From contig NZ_AULB01000012.1 of NCBI RefSeq assembly GCF_000425065.1, positions 124,001 through 188,000 on the forward strand: 64,000 bases of DNA. Direction: 5' to 3'. Of the stretch, positions 1-8,540 are shown piece by piece. This DNA comes from Actinomadura rifamycini DSM 43936. Lineage in GTDB: Bacteria > Actinomycetota > Actinomycetes > Streptosporangiales > Streptosporangiaceae. Each line of letters begins with the position of its first letter. Position 1 is the stretch's first letter. The notes beneath the pieces were generated by a model. The model was not told the DNA's origin and did not search any database. It worked only from the letters and a program-made list of their open reading frames with translations. The position numbers and the translations under genes are program-made.

Positions 1-996
1 GCCAAGCAGCGGCTCGCCCGCGCGGCGGGCGCCGCGGCCGCCCGCACCGGGCTGCCCGGCCGGACGCTCCGCGACCGGATCACCGTGCGCGGCGGCGGGC
101 CGTCCGTCGAGGACCGGCTCGGCGAGATCCTCGGCCGGGACGTCGTCGTCGTCATCGGGCTCGGCCCGGCGGCCCGCGCGAACCGCAAGCCGATCCTGCA
201 CGCGCTGACGCCGAAGGGACGGGCCGCCGCGTTCGTCAAGGTCGGCGACAACGAGGCGACGCGGGCCCTCATCGCCGACGAGGCCGCCGCGCTCGAGCAC
301 CTCGCGGACCGCACGCCGCCCGGCGTCGAGGTCCCGCGCGTCCTGCACCACGGCGAGTGGAACGGGATGACGCTGCTCGTGCTGTCCCCGCTGCCGACCA
401 GCGCCCGCGGCCGGCGGCCGCGGGAGGAGGCGCCCGTCGCGGCGATGCTCGCGCTGGCCGGCGTGGACGGCCTCGCCCGCGAGCGGCTCGCCGGCAGCGC
501 GTTCTGGGAGGCCGTCCGCGGCACGCCCGCCGCGCTCGGCGACCCCGCCCGCGCCGCCCGCCTCGACGCGGTGATCACGGAGATCGGGGCCCGGCACGGC
601 GCCCTCGACCTGGAGTTCGGCGCGTGGCACGGCGACTGGACGCCGTGGAACATGGCGTGGCACCGGGGCGTCCTGCGGCTGTGGGACTGGGAGCGGTTCG
701 AGCCGCGCGTGCCGCTCGGCTTCGACCTCGTGCACTACCGTCTGCAGGAGCGGACGCGCCGCCCCGGCCCGTCCCCCTACGCGCTGCGCCCCGACGACGC
801 CCCCGCCGTGCTCGCCCCGCTCGGGCTGTCCGCGGCGGCGGCCGAGGCGACCCTGGACCTCTACCTGCTGGCGCTGTGCTGCCGCTACCAGCGCGCCGGG
901 ACGGGCCCGCGCGGCGAGGCGGTCCGCGCCCAGGCCGACGGCCTTCTCCACATGCTCGCCGAGCACACCGCACAGCCCTCCGGAGGAACCCCGTGA
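1..996 (+). CDS. APH-fold phosphotransferase-like protein (5' partial)
   Basis: The reading frame is open from the first base, so the true start lies before the window; 331 residues are visible. The C-terminal half carries the aminoglycoside-phosphotransferase/choline-kinase fold signature: a catalytic-loop HGDWTPWN at about visible residues 210-217 and a metal-binding DWE at about 229. Proteins of this fold phosphorylate small molecules or sugars; the substrate cannot be read from sequence. The stop overlaps the GTG start of the following sulfotransferase (GTGA), so the two are probably translationally coupled and belong to the polysaccharide operon. A role in decorating a glycan precursor is inference. 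The N-terminal lobe is only partly visible. Confidence 0.75.
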   Translation, partial: AKQRLARAAGAAAARTGLPGRTLRDRITVRGGGPSVEDRLGEILGRDVVVVIGLGPAARANRKPILHALTPKGRAAAFVKVGDNEATRALIADEAAALEHLADRTPPGVEVPRVLHHGEWNGMTLLVLSPLPTSARGRRPREEAPVAAMLALAGVDGLARERLAGSAFWEAVRGTPAALGDPARAARLDAVITEIGARHGALDLEFGAWHGDWTPWNMAWHRGVLRLWDWERFEPRVPLGFDLVHYRLQERTRRPGPSPYALRPDDAPAVLAPLGLSAAAAEATLDLYLLALCCRYQRAGTGPRGEAVRAQADGLLHMLAEHTAQPSGGTP

Positions 997-1871
997 TCTC
1001 CCGCCGCGACGCACCCCAGTGGCTCAAGGAGGCCGGGCGCGGCGCGACCCGCACCGTCGGCCGGCTCACCGCCGACTCCCGCATGCTGCCCGGCCTGCTG
1101 ATGGTCGGCACCCAGCGCGGCGGGACGACGTCGCTGTTCCGGGCGCTCGCCGAGCACCCGGCGCTCGTCCAGCCGAACTTCCACAAGGGCGTCCACTACT
1201 TCGACGTCGAGTACCACCGCGGCATGGCCTGGTACCAGGGGCACTTCCCGCGCCGCGCCGCCGCCCGCAAGCGGCTGGAGGCGGCCGGACTGGACGGCGT
1301 CGAGCCGATCGCGTTCGAGTCCGCGGGCTACTACATGCACCACCCGCTGGCGCCGCGGCGGATCGCGGCGGACCTGCCGGGCGTGAAGCTGCTCGCGACG
1401 CTGCGCGACCCGGTCGAGCGGGCGTACTCGGCGCACCGGCACGAGCTGATGCGCGGGTTCGAGACCGAGGAGTTCGAGCGGGCGCTGGAGCTGGAGCCGG
1501 AGCGGCTGGCGGGCGAACTCGAGAAGATCGCCGCCGACCCGGCGTACCTGAGCCACGCGCACCGGCACCAGGCGTACCTGGACCGGAGCCGGTACGTCGA
1601 GCAGATCGAGGTGCTGTTCGAGCTGTTCGGCCGCGACCGGGTCATGGTCATCTTCGCGGAGGACTTCTTCGCGACGCCCGAGCCCGTGTACGACCGGATC
1701 CTCGACCGGCTCGGGCTGCCGCGCGTCCACCCGGCCAAGTTCGAGCAGACCAACGCGCGGCCCCGCTCCCCCATGCCGGACGCGCTGCGCGCGCGGCTGG
1801 ACGAGCACTTCCGGCCCTACGACGAGCGGCTGGCGGACCTGCTGGGCGAGGTGCCGCCCTGGCGGCGATGA
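993..1871 (+). CDS. PAPS-dependent sulfotransferase
   Basis: This 292-residue protein has the two PAPS-binding elements of the sulfotransferase fold. The 5'-phosphosulfate loop GTQRGGTTSLF lies at about residues 39-49 and the 3'-phosphate loop LRDPVERAYS at about 137-146. Such enzymes move sulfate from PAPS to a hydroxyl or amine of a glycan or lipid. The GTG start at 993 was chosen because CGGAGG lies 6-11 bases upstream and it overlaps the previous stop. Its own stop overlaps the ATG of the next gene (ATGA). There is no signal peptide, so it is probably cytoplasmic and acts on a lipid-linked or intracellular precursor. The position inside a Wzx/Wzz locus with cysDN and cysQ nearby suggests a polysaccharide acceptor. 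Confidence 0.85.
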   Translation: MISRRDAPQWLKEAGRGATRTVGRLTADSRMLPGLLMVGTQRGGTTSLFRALAEHPALVQPNFHKGVHYFDVEYHRGMAWYQGHFPRRAAARKRLEAAGLDGVEPIAFESAGYYMHHPLAPRRIAADLPGVKLLATLRDPVERAYSAHRHELMRGFETEEFERALELEPERLAGELEKIAADPAYLSHAHRHQAYLDRSRYVEQIEVLFELFGRDRVMVIFAEDFFATPEPVYDRILDRLGLPRVHPAKFEQTNARPRSPMPDALRARLDEHFRPYDERLADLLGEVPPWRR

Positions 1872-3301
1872 GACGGCGCCGCGGGCGTCCCGGCCGCCCG
1901 GTGCCGCCGGGCCGCGGGCCCCGCGAACCGGTCGTCCGCGATCCGGACGCCGTCCCGCTGACCCGGTACGCGCGGTTCGCCCGGCGGCACCTCGTGCTGT
2001 TCTGCGTCCTGCCCGCCCTGTTCGGGGCGAGCGGGCTGCTCGTCGCGGTGCTGGCGCCGAAGAGCTACGTGTCGACGGTGAACGTGCTGGCGCCGCGGGT
2101 GCCGCTGCACATCGGGCAGCTGCTGGGGCCGGGCGACGACGCGGAGGACACCCGCCCGCCGAAGCCGTCCACGGTCGACACCGAGGCGCAGCTCGTCCGG
2201 TCCGACGAGGTCATCGAGCGGCTCGCGACGGTCCCGGGGTTCCGGGGGTCGCCGCGGGTGCTGCGGGAGCGGGTGACCATCACCGTGCCGTCGAACACGC
2301 GGGTGCTGGAGATCGGCGTGCGGGCGCCGACGCCGGAGCAGGCGCGGGACGGCGCCGCGATCGTCGGCGAGTCCTACCTGAACCTGCGGCACCAGATCCT
2401 CGGCGGCGTCCGGCAGCGCAACCGCGAGTCGCTGGCCCGGCGCGAGTCGGTGCTGGAGGAGCAGCTCAAGACGTTCCCCGACGAGAACGCGTCGCAGTCG
2501 CAGCTGACGGCGCGGACCCGGCGGCAGGCCGTGCAGAAGCAGCTCAAGGAGGTCCGCAACCAGCTCTCCGCGATCGACGGCGCCGACCTCGAGAGCGGCG
2601 AGATCATCCGGTACGCGAGCCTGCCGCAGCGCACGGAGAACCGGCGGCGGGACGTCGCGCTGTCCACCGGCGCGGCGGCGGGGCTGACGCTCGCGCTCGG
2701 CATCGCGCTGCTGCGGGACCGCCGGCCGCGCCGGGTGCGCGACGAGGAGTCGGTGGTGCTGCGCACCGACATCCCGGTGTTCGGCCGCACGGCGCCCGAC
2801 GAGGCCGACCGGGACGGGACGTGCCGGCGGCTGCGGAACCTGGTGTTCGACGAGGAGGCGCGGTGCGTCCTGCTGGCCGGCGCGCCCGCCGGGGCGGCGC
2901 TGCCGGCGGCGCGGGAGCTGGCCCGGCTGTGCGCGAACGGCGGCTCGTCCACCATGCTGCTGGTGCTGCGCCAGGACGGCGCGGACGGGGACGTCCAGAC
3001 GTCGCGGGCGTTCCCGGAGACGGCGAACTGCGTCCGGCGGACGGTGCGGATCACCGACGGCGACCGGAGCCTGCGGGAGGCCGTGGACCGGGCCCGCGCG
3101 GAGGCCGAGATCGTGATCGTGACCGGACCCGAACTGGCCAGCGTGGACACCTTGACGCTGGCGACGTTCTGCGATCTGACGGTCGTGGTGGCCGAGCGGG
3201 GGACGACCGTCGACGTCGAGGTCGCGCGCGGGATCGCGGTGCTGGCCGAGACGGCCGTGCCCGCGCGGGGGCTGATTCTGGCCGAGCCCGCCGGCCGTTG
3301 A
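1868..3301 (+). CDS. Wzz-type polysaccharide co-polymerase with degenerate kinase-like domain
   Basis: The protein has 477 residues. TM1 lies at about 36-60, an extracytoplasmic Wzz region with a coiled-coil stretch (about 180-240) follows, then TM2 at about 263-283 and a cytoplasmic C-terminal domain. This is the architecture of polysaccharide co-polymerases that set chain length. The C-terminal domain occupies the place of a bacterial tyrosine kinase, but the Walker A region (about residues 332-345, reading LLAGAPAGAALPAA) has no GK[ST], and the Walker A' aspartates are also missing. It should therefore not be an active kinase. It starts by ATGA overlap with the sulfotransferase. An 86-base gap separates it from the next, paralogous gene. 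Confidence 0.8.
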   Translation: MRRRRGRPGRPVPPGRGPREPVVRDPDAVPLTRYARFARRHLVLFCVLPALFGASGLLVAVLAPKSYVSTVNVLAPRVPLHIGQLLGPGDDAEDTRPPKPSTVDTEAQLVRSDEVIERLATVPGFRGSPRVLRERVTITVPSNTRVLEIGVRAPTPEQARDGAAIVGESYLNLRHQILGGVRQRNRESLARRESVLEEQLKTFPDENASQSQLTARTRRQAVQKQLKEVRNQLSAIDGADLESGEIIRYASLPQRTENRRRDVALSTGAAAGLTLALGIALLRDRRPRRVRDEESVVLRTDIPVFGRTAPDEADRDGTCRRLRNLVFDEEARCVLLAGAPAGAALPAARELARLCANGGSSTMLLVLRQDGADGDVQTSRAFPETANCVRRTVRITDGDRSLREAVDRARAEAEIVIVTGPELASVDTLTLATFCDLTVVVAERGTTVDVEVARGIAVLAETAVPARGLILAEPAGR

Positions 3302-3387
3302 GACGGACCAACGTAGGTGAACGGAAGATAAAGTCATGGCGTTGACGACCCGGCTCTGGACGAGCGAGTCGAGCGAAGGGAATCGAT

Positions 3388-5532
3388 GTGGCGGTTGAGC
3401 ACTCGGCGGAGGCACGCGGCCAGCTGGTCGCGATGCTCCGGCGCCGCATGCGCCTGCTCATCGCCCTCGTGGTCGCGGGCACGGTGGCCGGCGTCGGCGC
3501 GGGCGTCCTGCTCCCCGCCCAGTACTCGGCGACCGCGTCGGTGCTGGTGTCGCCGCTGGAGGGCAACCCCTACTCCCCCGAGGGCCGCGGCGACGACCTG
3601 ATCAACCTGGAGACCGAGGCGCAGCTCGTGCAGACCGACGCGGTCGCCGAGCTCGTCCAGCAGAAGCTCAAGGGCGAGGACGTCTCCACGCTGCGGGCGA
3701 ACGTGTCGACCGTCGTCCCGCCGAACACGCAGATCCTGAACATCGTCTACAACGCGAGCAGCGGCGACGGCGCCGAGAAGGGCGCGCGCGCGTTCGCCGA
3801 GGCGTACCTGAAGTACCGGCAGCAGCGCGCGCAGGCCGTCATCAACGGCAAGCTGAAGAAGCTGGAGGAGCAGGCCGCCAAGGTTCAGGAGAACATGACG
3901 CAGGCCAACCAGCAGCTCGCGACCGCGTCCAGCGCGCAGCGCACCCTGCTGGGGCAGCGCATCACCGCGTACGCCAACCAGCTCGGCGTGATCGACGAGC
4001 AGAAGAACGACGTCAGCAGCACCCCGGTGGAGCCCGGCCAGGTGATCAACCCGGCGGCGGCGAAGGGCGGCGCGGGCGTCGCGCGGATCGGGATCTTCGG
4101 CGCGGCCGGCCTCGTCGCGGGCGCCCTGCTCGGCCTGGCGCTGGTGCTGACCCGGGAGCGGCTCGACCGGCGGCTGCGCACCGGCGAGCAGGTCGAGGCG
4201 ATGGGCCTGCGGGTGCTGAGCATCGTGCCGCCCGGCGCGGGCGGGGAGCTGGCGCTGGCGGACGGGGCGCGCACCCCGGCGGGCGAGGCGTACCGGCGGC
4301 TGCGGTCGGGGATCGTCGCGAACATCCAGGCGACGCCGATCACGATGCTGGTGGCGGGCGCGACGCCCGCGACGACCACCTCGACGACCGGGACGAACCT
4401 GGCGGTCGCGCTCGCCTACGCGGGGTCGGACACGATCCTGGTGGACGCGACGGCCGACGAGCCGGACCCGGCGGCGTCGTTCGGGCTGCCGCCCGGCAAG
4501 GGCCTGTCGGAGATCCTGCTCAAGGGGACCGACCCGGCGGCGCTGCTCATCCACGCCGACTCGCAGCTGCGGCTGCTGCCGCGCGGCACGAACCCGGCCG
4601 CCGCCTCGCACCGGTTCAGCGGCCCGCGGATGCGCGACGCCGTCGACACCCTCCGCGACCGCGCCGACTTCGTGCTGATCAACGCGCCCGACGTGCACGA
4701 CGCCGACACGCAGGCGCTGTGCACGCTCGTCGACACCGTCGTCCTCGTCGTCCAGGACGGCGTCACCACCCGCGAGGACCTGCAGCAGGCGTACGCGGAG
4801 GTCGTCCACGCGGGCTCCACGGTGCTGGGCGTCGTCATCGAGTCGTCGTCGGGCGTCCCGCCGCGGCCCGTCCGGCACGCCACCGCGCCGCGCCCGGCGC
4901 CCGCGCAGCAGCAGCCCGGCGGGCGCGCCGCCGACCGGCGCCGCTCCGGCCCGCCCGGCGAGTGGGGCCGCACCGGCGACGCGGGCGACGGACGCGCCGA
5001 GGGGCGTGGCGAGGGGCGCGGCGAGGGCCGGGCGCGCGGCGAGTCCGACACCAACACCACGGTGCAGCTGCCCGCGCTGCCCGCCGGTCCCGGCAAGAGC
5101 GGCCCGCCGAAGAGCCCGCCGCCCAAGAGCCCGCCGCTGAAGGGCCCCCAGGGCGGCCCCGGCCAGGCGGGCCCGGCCCAGAGCGGCCCGCCGCAGGGCA
5201 CGCCGACCGCGAGCGGCCTGGCGAAGTCGCCGCCGCCGGCCGGCCCCCCGTCGAGCCCCCCGGCGAGCCCTCCCTCGACTCCCCCGTCGAGTCCCCCGGC
5301 GAGCCCCCCGGCGAACGGGACGGCCGGGCGACGGCGCTCCGACAAGCCCGCCGAGCGGCGCCCGGCCTCGGGGCGCGGCACCGGACGGCACGGGACGCGC
5401 GGCGCGTCGCAGCACTTCGGGTCCGACCGGCTCGCGGGCCGCGACACCCCGGACCCGCAGGACAAGTCGGTCGCGGGCGGCGCCGACGAGGGCAGCCCGA
5501 CCAACCGGACCCGGGACGACTTCCACCTCTGA
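3388..5532 (+). CDS. Wzz/Wzc-like co-polymerase, pseudokinase with Pro-rich tail
   Basis: This 714-residue paralogue of the preceding gene has TM1 at about 19-42, a Wzz domain with a coiled coil near 150-190, TM2 at about 234-255, and a P-loop-fold C-terminal domain at about 290-500. Where active bacterial tyrosine kinases carry GEGKST it has ATPATTTST (about 328-336), and the Walker A' reads VDATAD instead of VDADLR. ATP binding is therefore doubtful. No tyrosine cluster is present. Residues from about 500 form a disordered Pro/Gly/Ser-rich tail with repeated KSPP and PSSPP segments. The GTG start at 3388 follows GAAGGGA. Likely role: chain-length control or scaffold for the exported polysaccharide. 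Confidence 0.8.
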   Translation: MAVEHSAEARGQLVAMLRRRMRLLIALVVAGTVAGVGAGVLLPAQYSATASVLVSPLEGNPYSPEGRGDDLINLETEAQLVQTDAVAELVQQKLKGEDVSTLRANVSTVVPPNTQILNIVYNASSGDGAEKGARAFAEAYLKYRQQRAQAVINGKLKKLEEQAAKVQENMTQANQQLATASSAQRTLLGQRITAYANQLGVIDEQKNDVSSTPVEPGQVINPAAAKGGAGVARIGIFGAAGLVAGALLGLALVLTRERLDRRLRTGEQVEAMGLRVLSIVPPGAGGELALADGARTPAGEAYRRLRSGIVANIQATPITMLVAGATPATTTSTTGTNLAVALAYAGSDTILVDATADEPDPAASFGLPPGKGLSEILLKGTDPAALLIHADSQLRLLPRGTNPAAASHRFSGPRMRDAVDTLRDRADFVLINAPDVHDADTQALCTLVDTVVLVVQDGVTTREDLQQAYAEVVHAGSTVLGVVIESSSGVPPRPVRHATAPRPAPAQQQPGGRAADRRRSGPPGEWGRTGDAGDGRAEGRGEGRGEGRARGESDTNTTVQLPALPAGPGKSGPPKSPPPKSPPLKGPQGGPGQAGPAQSGPPQGTPTASGLAKSPPPAGPPSSPPASPPSTPPSSPPASPPANGTAGRRRSDKPAERRPASGRGTGRHGTRGASQHFGSDRLAGRDTPDPQDKSVAGGADEGSPTNRTRDDFHL

Positions 5533-5538
5533 GGGCAG

Positions 5539-7233
5539 ATGACCACCGCGACATCCGGCGCCCCCGGTCCGCCGGGGGGCGCGAACGCCGATCTCGGCAA
5601 GCTCGCGCGCGGCGGCGCGCTGAACCTCGTCGGCGCGATGTGCGCCGGGCTCATGGGGTTCGTGCTGATCGTCGCGGTCGTGCGGACGTACGACGAGGCG
5701 CTGGCGGGCGCGTTCTTCGCCGCGACGTCGCTGTTCCTCATCCTGAACGCGGTGTCGGGGCTCGGCAGCGACGCGGGCCTGCTGCGCTGGGTCCCGCACC
5801 ACCTGGCGCTGGGCGCGCGGGCGAACGCCCGCCGCACGGTGCCGATCGCGCTCGTCCCCGTCCTGGCGACCGCGTGCCTGGCCGGGCTGGCCATGGTGGC
5901 CACGGCGCCGTGGTTCGCGGCGCTGGTGCACGGCGACGCGCCCGGCGAGACGACGGCGATGCTGCGGGTCCTCGGCCTGTTCCTGCCCGCGGCGGCGGCG
6001 CAGGACGCGCTGCTGGCCGCGACGCGCGGGCACGGCTCGATGCGGCCCACCGTGCTGGTCGACAAGATCTTCCGGCAGGTGGCGCAGGTCGCCGGGGTGC
6101 TGGTCGCGTACGCCGTCGACGGCAACGCGGCCGTCCTGGCGCTGGCGTGGAGCCTGCCGTACGTGCCGGGCGTGCTCATCGCGGCCGTCCAGTACCGGGC
6201 GCTCGCGCGGCGCGCGGGGGGCGGCGGGGCGCCCGCGCCCGTCCGCGACCTCGCGGGGCCGTTCTGGCGGTTCACCGCGCCGCGCTCGCTGGCGCAGATC
6301 TGCCAGACCGCGCTGCAGCGCTCGGACATCGTGCTCATCGCCGCGCTCGCCTCCCCGCGGGAGGCCGCGATCTACACGGCCGCGACCCGGTTCATCGTGT
6401 TCGGGCAGCTCGCCGCGCAGTCGCTGCAGCAGGTGATGCAGCCGGCGGTGAGCCGGCACATGGCGACGGAGGACGTCGCGGGCGCCCAGCGGGTCATGGC
6501 GGTCGGGACGACGTGGACCGTCGCCGTCACGTGGCCGCTGTACCTGACGCTCGCCGCCGGGGCGCACGTGTTCCTCATGGTGTTCAGTCCCGAGTACGCC
6601 GACGAGGGGCGGAGCACCACGATCGTGCTGGCGCTGACGATGCTGCTGGCGACGGCGATCGGCCCGGCGGACGTCGTCCTGCTGATGGCGGGGCGCAGCG
6701 GGCTCAGCCTGGGCAACAACGCCGCCGCGCTGGCGGTGAACATGGTGCTGAACGTGGTGCTCATCCCGCTGTTCGGGGTGCCGGGCGCGGCCGCGGCGCG
6801 GGCCGCGGCGCTCGCCACGCGGAACGTGCTGCCGCTGCTGCAGATCCACCGGATTCTGGGCATCCTTCCCACCGGTGCCGGATTGTGGCGATCTATCGCT
6901 TATGCCGTCATCTGCTTCGGTATGCTCCCGGTGAGCGTCCAGGCGGCACTGGGCGCGACGGTCCCGGCGCTGGCGCTGGGCGTCGCCCTCGGGACCGCCG
7001 GATACGCGGTGCTGCTCTGGACCGGCCGGGAACGGCTGTCGCTCACCGCGTTCAAGGCCCTGCTGCGGCGCCGCGGCGCCGGCCGGGGCCCCGCCGCCGC
7101 GTCCACCCCCGCAGAACGGACCGTCCCGCCCATGGAAGAACGAATGCTCCCGCCGGACCGCACGGTCCCCGACGGCATGTGGCCGGGCGCCGGCCTGCCG
7201 CCGGACCGCACGATGCCCGACCGGCGTCCGTGA
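5539..7233 (+). CDS. Wzx-type polysaccharide flippase
   Basis: The 564-residue polytopic protein begins with the typical LARGGALNLVGA segment and runs through about a dozen or more hydrophobic segments, as in the MVF/MOP superfamily of lipid-linked oligosaccharide flippases. It probably turns undecaprenyl-linked repeat units to the outer face of the membrane. The last ~65 residues are hydrophilic and contain repeated PPDRT motifs, an extension not needed for transport. It starts six bases after the co-polymerase stop, and its own stop overlaps the GTG of the RCC1 lipoprotein, so it sits inside one transcription unit. The substrate cannot be deduced. Confidence 0.85.
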   Translation: MTTATSGAPGPPGGANADLGKLARGGALNLVGAMCAGLMGFVLIVAVVRTYDEALAGAFFAATSLFLILNAVSGLGSDAGLLRWVPHHLALGARANARRTVPIALVPVLATACLAGLAMVATAPWFAALVHGDAPGETTAMLRVLGLFLPAAAAQDALLAATRGHGSMRPTVLVDKIFRQVAQVAGVLVAYAVDGNAAVLALAWSLPYVPGVLIAAVQYRALARRAGGGGAPAPVRDLAGPFWRFTAPRSLAQICQTALQRSDIVLIAALASPREAAIYTAATRFIVFGQLAAQSLQQVMQPAVSRHMATEDVAGAQRVMAVGTTWTVAVTWPLYLTLAAGAHVFLMVFSPEYADEGRSTTIVLALTMLLATAIGPADVVLLMAGRSGLSLGNNAAALAVNMVLNVVLIPLFGVPGAAAARAAALATRNVLPLLQIHRILGILPTGAGLWRSIAYAVICFGMLPVSVQAALGATVPALALGVALGTAGYAVLLWTGRERLSLTAFKALLRRRGAGRGPAAASTPAERTVPPMEERMLPPDRTVPDGMWPGAGLPPDRTMPDRRP

Positions 7234-8540
7234 GGTCCCTGCGGACGGCCGCGGCGCCCGCCGCGGCCGGTGCCCTCTGCCTCGCCCTGACCGCCGCCTG
7301 CGGCGGCGCCGACGCCGAGGACACCCGCCCCACCGCGCCCGCCGCGACGGCCGGGGAGGTCTGGAGCGTCGGCCTCGACGACTTCGGCCAGCTCGGCCGC
7401 AAGGCCGACGGGTTCGACGTCGCGCTCGGGCCCGTCCGCGCCCCGACCGGGCGGGGCACGCTGACCGGCGTGAAGGCCCTCGCCGCCGGGAAGCGGCACT
7501 CGCTCGCGCTGCTCGAAGACGGGCGCGTCCTCGCCTGGGGCGCCAACAGCAACGGGCAGCTCGGCGACGGCACGAGCAAGCCCAGGTCCGTGCCCGTCCC
7601 GGTGCGCGCCCCGGACGGCGCCGAGGGCGAGCTGCGGGGCGTCAGCGGTATCGCCGCCTCCGGGAACCTGTCGCTCGCGCTGCTGGCGGACGGACGGGTC
7701 GTGACGTGGGGCGCGGGCGGCAGCGGCCAGCGCGGCATCGGCACCACCGAGGCCCCCGCCCTCCCGACGACCGTCCGCACCCCGGAGGGCGACGCGCCGC
7801 TCACCGGCGTCACGTCCATCGCGGCGGGCGACCAGGCGTGCCTCGTCACGCTGCGGGACGGGCGCGTCCTGTCCTGGGGCGGCAACCTCGCCGGGATCCT
7901 CGGCACCGGGGGCGTGCGGGCCCGCGCCCTGCCGGCGCCCGTCAGCGGCGCGGGCGGGCAGGGGCAGCTCACCGGGGTCGCCGAGCTCGCCGCGGGCAAG
8001 AAGCACGCCATCGCCCGGCTGCGGGACGGCACCGTGCTGGCCTGGGGCAAGAACGACCACGGCCAGCTCGGCGACGGCACCGTCCAGGGCCGCTGGGCGC
8101 CCGCCCCGGTCGCCGGCCCGTCCGGCGGCGCCCCGCTGGGGGACGTCACCGCGGTCGCCGCGGGCGGCAACCACAACTACGCGCTGCTGGAGGACGGGAC
8201 GATCGTGGCGTGGGGCTCGAACGGCAACGGGCAGCTCGGCGACGGCGGCACGCGGCCGTCCGCCCGTCCCGTCCCGGTGAAGGGCTCCCACACGCCCCGG
8301 CTGCGCGGCGTCACCGGCGTCCGGGCCGGCGACGGGTTCGGGGTGGCGCTGCTCGCCGGCGGCAGCGCGCTGACCTGGGGCGCCGATGGCAAGGGGCAGC
8401 TCGGCGCGGGCAGCCGGCTGCCGCGCGCCCGGCCCGGCCCGATCATCCTCGCGCAGGGCGCCCGCGCGGGAACGTTCCTGTCCGCCGCCGCGGGCGGCAG
8501 CCACCTGCTGTTCCTGATGCAGCCGCGGGACAGCCGGTGA
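7230..8540 (+). CDS. RCC1-repeat (seven-bladed propeller) lipoprotein
   Basis: A 436-residue secreted protein with a lipoprotein signal peptide: a hydrophobic segment ends in the lipobox LTAAC at about residues 20-24. Seven RCC1-type repeats follow. Each has a core such as GRVLAWGANSNGQLGDG, beginning with GEVWSVGLDDFGQLG and ending with GSALTWGADGKGQLGAG. Seven repeats are enough to close one beta-propeller. RCC1 propellers act mainly as protein or ligand-binding platforms. The GTG start overlaps the flippase stop, and the stop overlaps the GTG of the GH26-like gene, so all three are probably coupled. A role in binding the polysaccharide or organising the export machinery at the cell surface is inference. 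Confidence 0.85.
   Translation: MRSLRTAAAPAAAGALCLALTAACGGADAEDTRPTAPAATAGEVWSVGLDDFGQLGRKADGFDVALGPVRAPTGRGTLTGVKALAAGKRHSLALLEDGRVLAWGANSNGQLGDGTSKPRSVPVPVRAPDGAEGELRGVSGIAASGNLSLALLADGRVVTWGAGGSGQRGIGTTEAPALPTTVRTPEGDAPLTGVTSIAAGDQACLVTLRDGRVLSWGGNLAGILGTGGVRARALPAPVSGAGGQGQLTGVAELAAGKKHAIARLRDGTVLAWGKNDHGQLGDGTVQGRWAPAPVAGPSGGAPLGDVTAVAAGGNHNYALLEDGTIVAWGSNGNGQLGDGGTRPSARPVPVKGSHTPRLRGVTGVRAGDGFGVALLAGGSALTWGADGKGQLGAGSRLPRARPGPIILAQGARAGTFLSAAAGGSHLLFLMQPRDSR

Noticed and set aside
5220..5320. CRISPR-like short repeats in the Pro-rich tail of the co-polymerase
   Set aside because: The repeats are in-frame codon repeats for Pro/Ser/Lys with no spacers of equal length.
3334..6849. A 1171-codon open frame on the minus strand across the co-polymerase and flippase genes
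   Set aside because: It is the antisense of strongly recognisable genes, is His/Arg/Pro-rich and has no domain. Long antisense frames are expected at this GC content.
4719..8540. Apparent 1273-residue protein ending in the RCC1 domain
   Set aside because: The first ~840 residues are a shadow of the co-polymerase and flippase genes. A lipoprotein signal and the GTG at 7230 define the true start.
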